From Eriocheir sinensis (lineage: Eukaryota > Arthropoda > Malacostraca > Decapoda > Varunidae), in contig NC_066512.1 of assembly GCF_024679095.1 (NCBI RefSeq), positions 16,643,473-16,707,472 on the forward strand: DNA of 64,000 bases, written 5' to 3'. A program made the translations under genes and the position numbers. This document shows, in pieces, positions 23,421 through 36,224 of the stretch. Below the pieces are notes generated by a model that searched no databases, was not told the DNA's origin, and was given only the letters and a program-made list of their open reading frames with translations. Numbering within the stretch: the first letter of the stretch is position 1; each line of letters starts with the position of its first letter.

Positions 23421-23499
23421 AGAAAAGAGAAAGGAGAAAGAAAAAGATGGAGACAAACAGACGCGAGGGCAAGAAATATACGCGGCATTGTATCATGAT

Positions 23500-23930
23500 T
23501 GTTAAAAATAAGACTTTTTTTTTCTCCCTTCCCGCGTTCCTCCTGCTCCCCCCCTTTCCAATTTCCTCTTTCTCCCCACCCTTTTCTCCCCACGCATCCC
23601 CACCCTCCTCCCTCTTCCCTCTTCTTCTTTCTTTCTCTTATCGCTTGCTCGGATAAAGGGAGAGAGAGAGGACAGGGAGTGGAGGGGAGAGAAGGGGAGA
23701 GGAAGGGAAAGAAGGGGAGGGGAGGGGATGGGAGGGGAGGTGATTTGTGTCTATCAGTGAAAATATTGTGTCTCTAGTTCTCCTCCCCTCCCCTCTCCCT
23801 ACTCCCCTTTCCTCCACCATTATTCTCCCCACCCCCGGCCTCCTAACCAAGCTGTCTCCTCCATGACCTCTTCCTCCTCCTCTCTTCTTTCCCTGTCTCC
23901 CCTACTGTTCCCCCTACCCAGTTATCCTCT
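23500..23930. other. Pyrimidine and purine tracts, no gene seen
   Basis: C/T-rich to 23640, G/A-rich at 23655-23740, then C/T-rich again. Open frames reflect composition. Confidence 0.7.
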
Positions 23931-23934
23931 CTCC

Positions 23935-24006
23935 TTCCTTTTCTTCTTCTTCTTCTTCTTCTTCTTTTTCTTTTTCTTTTTCTTTTTCCATTACTACTAC
24001 TACTAT

Positions 24007-24058
<52 letters not shown>

Positions 24059-24110
24059 TCATCTTCTTCTTCTTCTTCTTCTTCTTCTTCTTCTTCTAAC
24101 CCTTCTTCTA
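23935..24110. repeat. Compound (TTC)n-(TTTTTC)n-(TAC)n-(TTC)n microsatellite
   Basis: TTC units at 23941-23965, TTTTTC hexamers to about 23990, TAC units to about 24055, then TTC again to about 24097. Confidence 0.95.
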
Positions 24111-24584
24111 CCCCTCCTTATCTTGTCACTCCCGTACATCCAAAAGGACAACGTTGAATAAGACGAAAGATATACAGCTTCAGAGGCAAGGCGAAACAGA
24201 TCAAGTCGTGGGATGCGCCAGACAGAATTTCCTTTCACTTAACATTCAGGGCAGGAAGAGGGCGAGGAGGAGACGAATTAGAGGGGAAAAGAAGGGAGAG
24301 GGACGGTGATAGTGTGGTCGCGAGAGGATTTCCAAGAGCTGCCTCCTCCTTTTTCTCCTCTTCCTCCTATAGTCTTTTCTGGTAGCCGTACACGAGGGCC
24401 AAACACGCGGGGGCTGGAGGCGTTGGGTTCACAGGAGGACAAGTAGGAGAAAGAAGAGGAGGACCAGGAGGAGGAGGAGAAGGAGAAAGAGGAGGACGTG
24501 ACTGTTACCCTGGGATGCAGAGTCGAGTCCTAGGGGGCAAAACATGGGGAGGACAAGGCTTAGGGGAGCGAACGGCCTCCTCCT

Positions 24585-25240
24585 TCTAACAATTATGATT
24601 CCTAGGTTGAGAAATTTATCGTATGAACAAAGGTTTAAAGAAGTAAATTTATTCAGCCTGTCAAAGCGAAGAATGCGAGGCGATCTAATAGAAGTGTTTA
24701 AAATGTTTAAAGGATTCAGTGATATTAATGCGGAAGATTACTTTACAATTGATCGATCAAATAAAACAAAAAGAAATCACAATTTCAAGATAAGTGGTAA
24801 AGAATTCTCGTCGCACGAAGCTAAACACTTCTTCAATCGAGTTGTTAATGGTTGGAACTCTCTACCCTGTGATGTCGCTGATAGTACAACAGTTACGGCC
24901 TTCAAGAATAGATTAGACAAGTATTTTAAATCCAACCAGCAACTAAGATATTGCTCATTGTCGTAATAACGTTAAGTTCTTTCGAATACTGGTGTCCTTG
25001 TCCGTTTTTATCGCCCGGTTAGTGGTAGCAGTAATGGTAGTTCTTTCCTCTTTCCTACATAATTTCCATGCAGTTTTTCCATGCCGCATTGTTCTTTTTC
25101 CTTTCCTGCCAGCTTTGGCTTTGGTTGGGGAGGAGCCTTCGCCTTTGCTGTCCTTCATCTTCCACCTTTGATCAGATAGTTAGTGTAGCTTGTCACAAAC
25201 AGCCTCGTAAGGACCAGCAGGTCTGCTGTTGTTTGTTTTT
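24585..25240 (+). mobile_element. 5'-truncated CR1/jockey-like LINE: RT C-terminus plus 3' UTR
   Basis: From about 24590 to the stop at 24966 the frame encodes the C-terminal region of a LINE reverse transcriptase. Hallmarks are LSYEQRFKEVNLFSLSKRRM, RGDLIEVFKMFKGFSDINAE, FFNRVVNGWNSLPCDV and TAFKNRLDKYF, in the usual order and spacing for this family. The polymerase core and ORF1 are missing. After the stop, an untranslated tail ends near CGTAAGGACCAGCAGGTCTG at about 25207. The first codons (24544-24584) are unrelated flanking sequence. This is a dead copy in which the remaining frame is intact, suggesting a fairly recent insertion. It is a different lineage from the copy at 49434. Confidence 0.85.
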
Positions 25241-25419
25241 CCTTTGTGTTTCTTTGTGTTCTCCTCACCCCCCTCTCTATTGCCCAGATATCTCATTTTA
25301 CAGGAAGGAAGGAGGAAGTCAGGAGGAAGACAGTTCAAATTAGATTGTGGCAAATATTTCTCTTCCAACAGTAGACACCGAGGAGGGGGAGTGCTGGGCT
25401 GGAGAGTCGGGGCGGACGG

Positions 25420-25424
25420 TGCAA

Positions 25425-25465
<41 letters not shown>

Positions 25466-25611
25466 GGGCTGTCTGGTCGTAGTGTATCTTTTCCTCCTTT
25501 CTCCAAAGCACTCTTTTTCTGACCTCGTCGCTCCTCCTCCTCCTCCTCCTCTCCTTCCGTCCCTCCTTTCTTATCCGAGTGATCTCTGCAATCGGTCATC
25601 GCCCTTCTTCC

Positions 25612-25702
<91 letters not shown>

Positions 25703-26320
25703 ATTTTTACCTTTTATTCTTTTTTCTTTCCTTTTCATCCCATTCTTTACTCCTCTTGCACACACAAAAAAGTATCTTCCTTATTTTTACCCTCCATTTT
25801 TTCTTTCTTTTTTTTCATCCTTTTCACTCTTCCATCACAACAAAAAATATTCCTCCCTTATTTTCCGTTTTCCTTTCTCTCCTTTAGATTTCCGTGCATT
25901 TTTTTCCTATCTTTTCCTCTTTCCATTTAGCTACATTTCTTTATTTTCATCTTCTTGTTTTATATTTTTGTTTTGTTTATTTCGTCTATCATTAAGGAGA
26001 TGTATTGGAGACTGTTGAGCATATTCTTCCTCCTCTCTCCTCCTCCTCCTCCTCCTCCTCCTCTTGTGTATACTGACCCGTGCCAAGTCAGGTTAAAGGT
26101 GAACTATACCACACCTCTTACCTAACCGTCTCACCTCCTCCTCCTCCTCCTCCTCCTCCACCTCCTCCCTCCTCCTCCTCCTCCTCCTCCTCCTCCTCCC
26201 CGTCTTACCTGTACATCTTCCTATTGTTGCCTTTACTTCTCCACTTTGATGTTTTCTTCCCTTCCTCCCCCTCCTCCTCCTCCTCCTCCTCCCCATCTCC
26301 CCACCCACACCTTCCCTGTT
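25420..26320. repeat. (GT)n, 80-bp (CT)n block and (CTC)n clusters
   Basis: (GT) at about 25424-25463, (CT) at 25613-25700, (CTC) clusters at 26035-26062, 26130-26200 and 26270-26292. No supportable gene between them. Confidence 0.93.
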
Positions 26321-27420
26321 TACCTCCGCCATGTATAATACCCACACTCCTCCTCCCCATTCCTTCCTCCTCCTTCTCATCATCATCATCATCATCCTCC
26401 CTCTTCCCTCGGCTCGCCTCTCCTTCATTTCCCTTTTCATTTTTTCACGTCATCTGTTATTTTTCACATTTTATTTGAGATCCTTTTTTTATTCCTTCTC
26501 TTTACCTTTCTCTTCGTTCTCCTGCCTACCTACGTGTACCTTCCTTTTTTTTTTCTTTTTTTTCACACCTGTTTCCACCTGCCTACCTGATTTTCCCTTT
26601 CTCTTATTCCCTCTTCCTTCATCCTCTTCTATTTTTCCTCTCTCTCTCTCTCCATCTCCCAGCCTCCCCACCTTCCCTTTCTCTTCCTCGCCCTCTTCTT
26701 CTCTCTCTGTCTCCCAGCCTTTCAACCTCCCTTCTTTTACCTCTCTTGGCTTCCCCCTTCACCCCCCTCTCTTCCTCTCCCTCCTCTCCCTCCTACCTGC
26801 CTCAATATACGTTACCTGTTTACCTCCCTCCCTACTCCCTGCCTCACAGCCTCCCCATCTTCCTCCCATCTCACCTCCTCCTCCCCTTCATCTCCTTTCC
26901 ACCAAAATAGGGTCATACTTTTAGCGGCAATTTTATCCCTCCCAGCCTCACCCCGACCACCACCACCACCACCACTACGACCACCACCACCACCACCACC
27001 ACCACTGTTTATCTTAATATATCTAACTTTTTTTTAACTTTATATCTGCTAAACTATCTATGCCCTCTTCCTCCTCTTTTCCTCCTTAATTTCCTTTTAG
27101 TTTCCCCATAATCGTGTCTTTTCTCTCTTTCTTTCTTTCCTTTTCCCCCGACTTTTGTTTCTCCTTTGTTTCCATCTTTATCTCTGCCTTCAGCCTCCTC
27201 CTCCTCCTCCTCCTCCTCCTCTTAAGAACTTCACCGCCGCCTCTCCTCTCACCCGTCACCCTATAATTGATGATGTAAAGTAAAAAAAGAAAAAAAAATA
27301 AGAAGGTTAGAACTCGATAATTTCTGAGTTCTCGGTTCCAGGGGAAGGTGGGGGGGGGGTCGCTTTAATTAGTGTGGTTGTCTGTTTGTTTGTTTGCACT
27401 TATCCTCCGCTCCCATGCTC
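26321..27420. other. Pyrimidine-rich, (CCA)n; no gene seen
   Basis: C/T-rich up to 26900, (CCA) trinucleotides at about 26957-27005, (CTC) at 27197-27221, and a G-run near 27350. Confidence 0.7.
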
Positions 27421-27429
27421 TAGTTCGGG

Positions 27430-27545
27430 ACCCTTGAGACTTAAGAGGAACATATGTACTGATGAGAACATAAAAATACTAAGAACAATAACAGCAGATA
27501 AGAACATAAAAACATAAGAATGTAAGAACAGTTAGAACGTAAGAA
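27430..27545 (-). mobile_element. Remnant of a LINE tail with octamer-like repeats
   Basis: AAGAACATAAAAACATAAGA and related strings repeat through this stretch. On the minus strand they read as degenerate TTCTTATGTTCTTATG units, a pattern common at the 3' ends of CR1-like LINEs. No coding part is attached. Confidence 0.45.
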
Positions 27546-27549
27546 CTTC

Positions 27550-28310
27550 ACTTCGCGTACCTTCTCTTTCCTTCCTTCTCCTTTTCATTCCATTCCTTTC
27601 CCTTCATTTTCCTTCCCTTTCTTTAATTTCCTTTCTTTCCCTTCCCTTCCCTTCATTTCCTCTCCTCACCCTCTCCTTATTTATTTCTATTCCACTCCTT
27701 ACTTCCTTTCCCTTCCCTTCCCTTCCTTTCCCTCCCCTCTCCTTATCTACTTCCATTCCATTCCTTACTTCCTTTCCCTTCTCTTCTCTTCCTCTCCTCA
27801 CCCTCTCCTTATTTATTTCCATTCCATTCCATCCCTTACTTCCTTTCCCTTCCCTTCCTTTCCCCTTCCTTCCCTTCTTTTCTACCCTTCGTTCTTTTTA
27901 TACTCATCCCTTCCTTTTCCATCCCTCACCTCCCATCTTTCTGTTCTCTCTTACCCTTCAAGTCCCCTCCCCTTCCCCTCTTCCTCTTCCTCCTCTTCAT
28001 CCCCTTACCCTTCAAGTCGTCTTCCCTTCCCCTCTTTATCCTCCCTCTCTCCCTTCCCCTTCAAATCGTCTCCCCTTCCCTTCTTCCTCCTCCCCCTCTT
28101 CATCCCCTTATCCTTCAGGTCTCCCCTTCCCCTCTTTCTCATCCCCCTCTCCCTTTCCCTTCCTCTTGTGGTACATATTTCATCCCGCTTGTCGTGTCCC
28201 CTCGCTGGGTATACGTCGTTCCCCTCACCCTTCTTCCCCTCACCTCCCCAACCATTCCTCCCCTCCCCTCGCTTCCTCCCCCTCTCTTCCCTAACTGCCC
28301 ATCAGATATG
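27550..28310. repeat. Polypyrimidine tract with duplicated segments
   Basis: Repeated blocks contain CTCCTTATTTATTTCCATTC (about 27670, 27737, 27804) and CCCTTCAAGTC-like blocks (27955-28130), with units of about 65 bp. Confidence 0.85.
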
Positions 28311-28536
28311 TACCTTCAGCTTCCTTTCCTTTTATTTTTTTACACATTTCTTCCTCATTCTTCGTGTTTTATTTTTCTGCTGCTCCTTTTACTCCTTATT
28401 TCTCTACGTTATTTTTACATATTTACATTTTACGTTTCATTTTTTACATTTTTCTTCACTTCATCCTCATACTCCAAATACCTTTCCCTTTTAACCCTCC
28501 TAAAAACTCCTCTCTACCCCACCCCCCCTCCTTCCT

Positions 28537-28798
28537 TCTCCGTGGTGTAGTGACTAGCACGCCTAACTCAATCCGCTGGCCCAGGTTCGATCTCAGCCCA
28601 GGCAGTCGGCGCATTGTCCACCCAGCTGTATATCCTCCGTTATCTGGTTGATCGATAAATGGGTACTTCGGGAATACGGTGAAGGTAAACTGTGGTAACC
28701 CGGATGCCACACTTCTTGCCCACCACAGACTCAAGGGCCAGTGAAGCGGAGATGAGCACCGATGTAACGCGCAGTATATCGTAGGCCTATAACTTCAC
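28537..28798 (+). mobile_element. tRNA-derived SINE
   Basis: A tRNA-like head has an A-box-like TGGTGTAGTGACTAGC at 28543 and a B-box-like GGTTCGATCTC at 28584-28594. A non-tRNA body follows (GTTATCTGGTTGATCGATAA and so on). RNA polymerase III would read it on the plus strand. The right end near 28798 is approximate and no clear target duplication is visible. Confidence 0.7.
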
Positions 28799-28821
28799 CT
28801 TTTCCTTTCTTCTTAGTTGTT

Positions 28822-28860
28822 GTTTTTTACAGTAAAGGAATCAGTTCAAGGGCAAAAAAA
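28822..28860 (-). repeat. Tail of dispersed repeat family (minus)
   Basis: Reverse complement of the CCCTTGAACTGATTCCTTTA CTGTAAAA motif shared with five other sites in the window. Confidence 0.6.
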
Positions 28861-28924
28861 AGAAGGAAACAGTAATGAAAAAAAAACGCTTTATCCTTTT
28901 GTCCGACTTTTTCTTTCTCCTTTT

Positions 28925-29355
<431 letters not shown>

Positions 29356-29384
29356 TCACTCTCACCCTCCCTCAACCTTCACCC

Positions 29385-29849
29385 TCGCCACCCCCCCCCC
29401 CCCTTGCTCCATGACCCTTCGGCCGCCCCCCAGACACACAGGTCAACACGAGATTTGACCTTTAACACCCGAGTAGCGAGCTGGAAAAGAATTGTGTGTC
29501 CACGATCGAAAAGAAAAAAAGAAAAGGGGGGGTAAAAATGAAGGAGGGGAGGAGGAGGAGAAGGAGAGAAATGGTTTAAGGCCAAATATATAAAGAGAAA
29601 ATAGCGAGGAGAGAGAAAGAAAAAGAGGAAGAGAGAAAGAGGTTATGGTGATGGGAAAAGAAAGGAGATAAATTCTTAAGAGGAGGAGGAGGAGGAGGAG
29701 GAGGAGGAGGAGGAAGCTGAAGGCAGAGATAAATATTGAAATACAAAGGAGAAACAAAAGTCGGAGGAAGAGGAAAGAGAGAGAGAAGAAATAAATTAAG
29801 AAGGAAATGAAAGGAAGATAAGAGGAGGAAAGGAGGAGGAAGAGGAGAC

Positions 29850-29915
<66 letters not shown>

Positions 29916-30985
29916 GTAAAGATGCGGTTAAGTGCTGCTCTACACGCCTCGCTTCTCCCTCCACTTCCACGTTTTGCCACCGTGATGCATCGGCCGTTAA
30001 GATGCTGCTTCCCTCGGGCTTCAGGGGGGGGGGGGGGGAAGAAAGATGAAGGTGAAGGAGGAAAAGAGGGAAAGGGAAGAAGGGAAGGAGGGGAAGAGGT
30101 GGAAGGAAAATAGCACAAGGAGAAGAATAGGGTGGGAATAGGCACAGGGAAGAAAGGGGAGGAAAAAGTAGAAAGGGAAGGGGAAGAGAAACATTACAGG
30201 ATGGTGACGGAGGTGGGGAGAGAAAAGGGAGGGGGTGAGGAGGGAATGAAGTGAAAAGGTGACAAGGAGGGAAGGGAGAAGGGCAGGAGAGGAAAACGAA
30301 AGAGGGGATAAGAGGGGACGAGGAGAGGAGGAAGGAGAGAGGAAAGGTGAAGGGCGTGAAGGGAGGAGATGGTTAGGAAGAAAGGTAGGAAGAGGAAACA
30401 AGGTGAGGAGGAGGTGAGGGGAAAGGGAGGAAGAAAAGAAAGAAGGGAAGCTATGGGAAGAGGAAGACGAAGAGGGAAAGAAAAGGGCAGGCAGGAGGGG
30501 AAAGATACTTGGAGGGAATGGAAAGGAATAAGAGGAAAGGGAGAAGAGGGTCTGACAAGATGAAGTGGAGAGAGGAAGAAGAGGAAAGGGAGGGAGAAGA
30601 GAAGAAGGGGAAGGAGATATAGGGAAGGTAGGATGACGGGGAGATATAGATAGACAGACCGACAGACAGACAGACAGACAGACGGAGAGAATAAGGTAAA
30701 AGGGGAAAGGAGGTGGACAGGTAAGGGGAAGGAAGGGGACGGCATTGGGTCAGGCGGCTGAGGAGGAATGGGGGTGGGGAAGGGGGGTGGGAAATGGGGG
30801 AGATTAAAGGGTTCTGCCGCATACTGAGGGGATTAAGGGGGCTTGCGGGGTGCTCAGGGAGGTGATTAAGAGATTGGAGGCCCAGGGGAGGAGCGCACGT
30901 CGGGGTTCAAGGTCACGATGCGATGTTATATACCTCGGTGCCGTGATGAACCCTGTGGTGTGATGGCTTGATCCTGGTGGCGGTG
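29385..30985. other. Purine-rich DNA with G-runs; no gene seen
   Basis: A C-run lies at 29392-29403, (GGA) at about 29682-29714, (GA) at 29852-29905 ending in a G-run, and G14 at about 30026-30039. 30050-30780 is almost pure A/G. Open frames on the minus strand are Leu/Ser/Pro/Phe-rich artefacts. 30800-30980 is more balanced but shows no clear exon. Confidence 0.7.
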
Positions 30986-30986
30986 A

Positions 30987-30989
<3 letters not shown>

Positions 30990-31033
<44 letters not shown>
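30990..31033. repeat. (GT)n microsatellite
   Basis: About 22 GT units, followed by TTC-rich sequence to 31380. Confidence 0.95.
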
Positions 31034-31034
<1 letters not shown>

Positions 31035-31616
31035 GCCTCTCTTCATTTTCTTTTTCTATTTATTCTTCTTGTTCTTTCTTGGTCTTATTTTTTATTATTA
31101 TCTTGGTTTTGTTTTGTTTTCTCTTCAGTTTCTTCTTCTTCTTCCTCTCCCTACTCCATAGCTGATCCTTGTGGTAGTAATAATTATTTGTTTACTTGTC
31201 TTTTTCTTTATTTTTTCTTCTATTTCTTCTTGTTCTTCTTGCTGTTGCTCTTCTTATTCTTCTTCATATTATTCATGTTCTTGTTCTTTCTCTTCTATTT
31301 CTTCTTCTTCATCTCTCTCCTCCTCTTCCTACATTCCATCCTCCGCCATATATCTTTTCTACGCCATATGTATCTTTTCTAGGCTTCTTCCTTGTCCCTT
31401 TCCATCCACTTCCATCCGTCATTCCTCTCTCTTGGTTGTCTTGTGTTTCTGAGTGTAGGTGTAGGTGTGGGTGTTGGGGGAGGGCCACATGTAAAACTAA
31501 TACATACCTTCTGAATGACTCTTACTTCCATTGATCGGTCGTGTATTTTAGAGGCAATGACGATGGTACAGTACAGTCGTGTTTACCCTCGTGTGGTGAA
31601 GGTTAAAAATCACTTG

Positions 31617-32105
31617 TTTACGAGGTGGAGCGAGATAGGAAGAAAAGATGGAAGGAAGGAAGGTTAAAGGGAGGGTAGAGTGGCTGGTGGTCCCTTCCTA
31701 TGCCTCCTTCCTTCCACTTGTATATTTGTGAAGAAGTGGGGTCTGAAAATGTTGTTAGGTTAGATTACATTAGGTTAGGCTCAGTTTACGAGGTGGGGCG
31801 GGATAGAAAGTAAAGAGGGAACGAAGGAGGTGACAGAGGAGGGGAGAGTGGCTTGTGGTCCCTTCCTATACCTCCTTCCTTCCACTTATATATTTGTGAA
31901 GAAGTGGGGCCTGAAAATGTTGTTAGGTTAGGTTAAGTTAGGCTCAGTTTACGAGGTGGGGCGGGATAGGAAGTAAAGAGGGAATGAAAGAGGTGACAGA
32001 GGAGGGAAGAGTGGCTCGTGGTCCCTTCCTATACCTCCTTCCTTCCACTTATATATTTGTGAAGAAGTGGGGCCTGAAAATGTTGTTAGGTTAGGCTCAG
32101 TTTGG
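31617..32105. repeat. Three tandem copies of a roughly 160-bp unit
   Basis: Units start at TTTACGAGGTGG (31617, 31787, 31947) and contain GGTCCCTTCCTATACCTCCT and GAAGAAGTGGGGCCTGAAAA. Each ends GTTGTTAGGTTAG with a variable number of TTAGG-like pentamers. Copies 2 and 3 are nearly identical. Confidence 0.93.
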
Positions 32106-32630
32106 AAGCCACACTGATCACGACTCTATCCGCCAGTCCCTCCCATCCCTTTTTATCTTCTCTTTCCCTTTCTTTCCATCCCTTTCCTCCCATTCCCTTC
32201 CCATCACTTCTTTTCCCTTTCCCTCCTTTTTCTTTTCATCCCTTTCCCTTCCATTCCCTTCATTTTCTTCCATTCCCATTCCTCCGTCATTCCCCCTTCT
32301 TACATCCTCCTTATACCTCCGTTCTCCTCCTCCCTACACCCTCCTTATGCCTCCGTCTGGCCCTCCTCCCTACCTCCTACTGCACCGTGCCAGCGAGAAT
32401 CAATAACCTATATCGGACTTTCATTTGGAACCGCCGGGCTGATGAAAGATCCGGTGAACTCTGTGGGCCTGGTCAGCCGGCGGGGCGCGAGGGTGTGAAG
32501 CTCCCCCAAGCGCCCCGTGTCTAGTCTTCCGTCACCGTTGGTCTTTAGGGTGTGTGAACATTAGAAACAAAATGACAGGTAGAGTAAAGAGAGCATGGTC
32601 AGTGACAACCCACTAACTGGAAAAAGCTGG
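32106..32630. other. Pyrimidine tract then mixed sequence; no gene seen
   Basis: C/T-rich to 32370. The next 150 bp are balanced and open on the plus strand (NNLYRTFIWNRRADERSGEL) but lack convincing splice borders. Confidence 0.5.
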
Positions 32631-33075
32631 AAATCTGGAAAAAAATGGAAAAAAATAAATAAAAACGAAAAAAAGCTGGATAGAACTGAAAGTACTGAAA
32701 AGAAAATCGAAAAGTTTAGAAAAATGAAAATAGAAAACTGGAAAAATTAGAACAGTATTAAAAAGGTAGAAAAAATGGAAAAAACTGAAAAATTTAGAAA
32801 AAAACAGGAAAAAATAAATAACTGGAAAACATACAAGAAAGAAAACTGGAAAAAAATGAAAAATATAGAAAAAAAGGAAAAAATAAATAACTGGAAAACA
32901 TACAAGAAAGAAAACTGGAAAAAAATGAAAAATATAGAAAAAACAGGAAAAAATAAATAACTGGAAAACATACAAGAAAGAAAACTGGAAAAAAATGAAA
33001 AATATAGAAAAAAAAGGAAAAATAAATAACTGGAACACATACAAGAAAGAAAACTGGAAAAAATGAAAAAAATGC
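32630..33075. repeat. A-rich minisatellite, about 63-bp unit
   Basis: ATAAATAACTGGAAAACATA plus CAAGAAAGAAAACTGGAAAA plus an AATGAAAAATATAGAAAA part recurs four times from about 32812. Shorter, diverged GAAAAAACTGGAAAAAT-like units lie to the left. Confidence 0.92.
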
Positions 33076-33079
33076 TTAT

Positions 33080-33888
33080 GTGACCAAGTACTTTACTGTA
33101 GTGTTCTTCAAACTATTCTTACCGCGAAGCAATTTTGGTTAAACAGTTTTGTCATAGGTAATAAAATTTGTATTCCTTGTATTTACTTAACTTTATTAGT
33201 ATGCGCCCGAATGAGTTGTCTATCGTGATCCTGTACTGTGGTTAAACTGCTTTGTACGTGAACTTAACTCTAAGGTAAAGTTCGGGGCATACGCAAAAGC
33301 TACGCGTGACCTCAGTGCACACATCTGCGTCCCGTACTCTGAAGAATCCTAATCAATGGTAACACTCCAACGAAGACCCAAGGAATTTAGACCCTGTTGC
33401 AAAGGTGTTCCTCAGCAGACTCCACCATCGACCTCCCCTCCTCCCCCCTGGCCGCCCATTGTTTCAGGGGTGCCACGGGGGGGGCCTGCCACTGTCCTCC
33501 TTCTGACCTTGGCGCGGTGCCACTCCAGAGGCTCGGCATGGGAGGGCCGGAGTGGAGGCGTTTTGTGGCCCCTTGAATACATTTCCTTAGCCCAGACGAT
33601 AATGGCGTCGTTTCCTGCCGGGAGCCCCTTAAGATTGTGCTACATGCCTCCCTCTCCCCTTTAGTGAGGCCCGTGTGTGCTGGCGGCGGGGAGGGAGGGA
33701 AGAGAAGTGTGTGTTGTCCGCGTGGAAGTGGGGAGGAGGGGGAGGTGAGCGCTGGACCGAACTGGATTTGAGGAAGGCTGGGGGAGGAGGTGGGGGGGCA
33801 AGAACCATGGACAAGGAGTGCAACGTTGTGTTTAAGCTTTATCATAAGTTGTTCACCGTTTCTATAAGACATATTCGAGTTTTCTTTT
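33080..33888. other. No gene seen
   Basis: Mixed unique sequence. GC-rich at 33410-33560, with open frames on both strands but no convincing splice signals. Confidence 0.5.
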
Positions 33889-34192
33889 AAGGATGATTTG
33901 TTATGATATTGATTTTTTTTATTGTTTTGCTTTGTTTTGTTGTTGTTTTCAGTTCTTTCCACATAAGATTTTGGCACGAATTATTTGAAGTCACAAGTTT
34001 GCTGCGTTTCGTTCTTTCATCCCCGGCTAATCTGAGGCGTCTTTTAAGGACTATTTGTTATGAGATTGATTTTTTTATTGTTTTGTTGTTGTTTTCAGTT
34101 CTTATCACATACTTTTTTGACACGAATTTGAAGTCACGAGTTTGCTGCGTTGCGCTCTTTCATGCCCGGCCAATCTGAGGCGTCTCCGGTGG
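33889..34192. repeat. Tandem duplication, about 150-bp unit
   Basis: Two copies (about 33889-34042 and 34043-34192) share TTTGTTATGAKATTGATTTT, GTTGTTGTTTTCAGTTCTT, GTTTGCTGCGTTKCG and AATCTGAGGCGTCT. They differ by about 10-15 percent plus small deletions. Confidence 0.9.
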
Positions 34193-35430
34193 AGGGTGTC
34201 GAGGAGGGAGGGAGGGAAGGTGCTGGCAAAAGGATGAGCAACGCACCCCTCCCCGCCCCCCCTCTTCTACGCCTCGCCTGTTACGCCGGCCTGGTAACAA
34301 CCCCCCGCGAGGCCATTTGTAGCAGTTTGTTTTATGGGGCAGCTCACGTCGGGGCCAAGGCTATTAATTCTGGCGTATAACTTCAGAAAGCATAAAAAAA
34401 CAATGAATAAATGCATAAATTCCTGCGACTCTGTGACCCCGCGACAACAGACTGGGGAAGGTCGTTGGCTCATGGGATGCGGGGAGCGGCGGGGGGGGGT
34501 GGGGGGGTGGGGGGCGAGGAGATGGAGGGTTTGTGATGGAAATCCGTTGCCGTGGCGCCTCGCTCGGGACATCCACCGCCAAGATAAACATTGAACGTCC
34601 GGCCCGTGGTTGGAAGCTCGAGAGACGGACGGGCGGGCGGAGGGGCAGTCGGGGAAACACTCAGTCAGATGGACAGCCGGAGAGACGCAAGGATACAAGA
34701 TTACAAGAGCCCAGACGACTTGTACATGGAAACTCATGGAACGGTTTATTCACCAGTTTCCCTCTCCGTCCCTAACGCCATATGGCCACTGTAGTTGCGG
34801 CCCCCTCAGTATAAAGCCCCCCGTCCTTAAATTTATCCAACCTCCATATAGATCTTTGGAACGTATCGCTAAATCTGTCCTGCCATCCACTACCACAACG
34901 GACGGCAGCCACAGCAAAGACGGACCCCTAATAATCTGAGCCTCTCTCTCAAGACTAATCCACTCTCGAGTCACGTGATGTGGAGGGACAAAGGGAGGGT
35001 CAGTGACAGAAGGACAGACGGCAGCCGCACATCAAAGAGGGATCTCTATCATATTAAGCCTTCCACCCTGCAGACTAGACACACCCACACAGCGGTGCAA
35101 AATTATCGTACTCAGCGTATTGCATTTTCGTAGTTTCTGACCGATAACCCATCAATATTATACAGTTTTGGAGCTAATTTTAATCTGCTACCGTTATTAT
35201 GTGGTTACGACAGTCTTGAAGCCTAAATATGATAAATGCAATGTTCAGAGTACGACAGTTTGGCAACGCTGCATCCACGGCTTAACCACGGCAGGAGTCA
35301 GTGATATTTCAGTTATTTCATCTCTTTATCTGGAAGTGCTTTTCTTAAGGAGGCAATAAGATGCTACTTTAAGGGAACGCTCATTGCCACTCTTCCCTCC
35401 CTCTGGTGATTTCTTATGATATTCTCGTGG
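34193..35430. other. No gene seen
   Basis: Includes a G-run region at 34488-34520. Sequence from 34600 to 35400 is balanced and unique, with only short open frames and no clear exon. Confidence 0.5.
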
Positions 35431-35454
35431 GCTGCAGGAGGAAGGAACATCTAG

Positions 35455-35640
35455 GTGGTGTTGTCTTAGGGGTGTTGTCTTGATGGTGCTGTCTTTTATA
35501 GTGTCTTGGTGGTACTGTATCGTGGCTATCTCTCGTGCTCTCTCGTGGTGGTGCTGTCTAATTATAGTGTCTTGGTGGTACTGTATCGTGGCTATCTCTC
35601 GTGCTCTCTCGTGGTGGTGCTGTCTCTTATAGGGTCGTAT
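35455..35640. repeat. Tandem duplication, about 64-bp unit
   Basis: AGTGTCTTGGTGGTACTGTA plus TCGTGGCTATCTCTCGTGCT occurs at about 35499 and 35563, with single related pieces at 35858 and 36070. Confidence 0.85.
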
Positions 35641-35684
35641 TTTAAAACATTTCATCGCCCAAGAACACTAATTTGACATGGCTT

Positions 35685-35855
35685 TCGTTGGAGTTGTGGG
35701 CATTTCCAGGAGTAGTTCTATGACCCTGGTGATAGTGTGACCCTTCCGCTGTACCATGAACCTATAAAAACACTCATTAGAACCCGATGGACCCCCTCTT
35801 TAACCTTTAGAAATAGATAATGTGAGAAGCGAAAGTGTCTTGCAATACCACCCAA
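35685..35855 (+). repeat. Single copy of the roughly 145-bp dispersed module
   Basis: CATTTCCAGGAGTAGTTCTA, GTACCATGAACCTATAAAAA and CACTCATTAGAACCCGATG match the units of the array at 60430-61190 in the same orientation. Confidence 0.75.
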
Positions 35856-36224
35856 TATAGTGTCTTGGTGGTACTGTATCGTGGCTATCTCTTGTGCTCT
35901 CTCGTGGTAGTGCTGTTTCATATGGTGTATCAGTGTTTCTCTACGGCAAAGGAAACACCTCAATGGCAATAAACCAAGAAAAAAAACAAAAGAAGTCCCA
36001 CTAATCGCTGCTCCTGACAAAGACAACAGAAGGATTGGCCAGAAAAGACGTCAGCTGTGGATGGAATCTCGGTACAGTATCGCTGGCTATTTCTCGTGCT
36101 GTCTCCTCTCCTGGGTCGCCGCGAGGATGCCCCACAGCGCGCCTTGCCATCCCTGTCTCGTCTGGCGCTGGCGTGGACGCGAAGTTTCAGGCGGGAAGTT
36201 ATCGGATATGTCAGAATTGATTAC

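Noticed and set aside
28543..28600. tRNA gene
   Set aside because: A- and B-box-like motifs are present but the cloverleaf cannot be completed and a long non-tRNA body follows, so it is a SINE.
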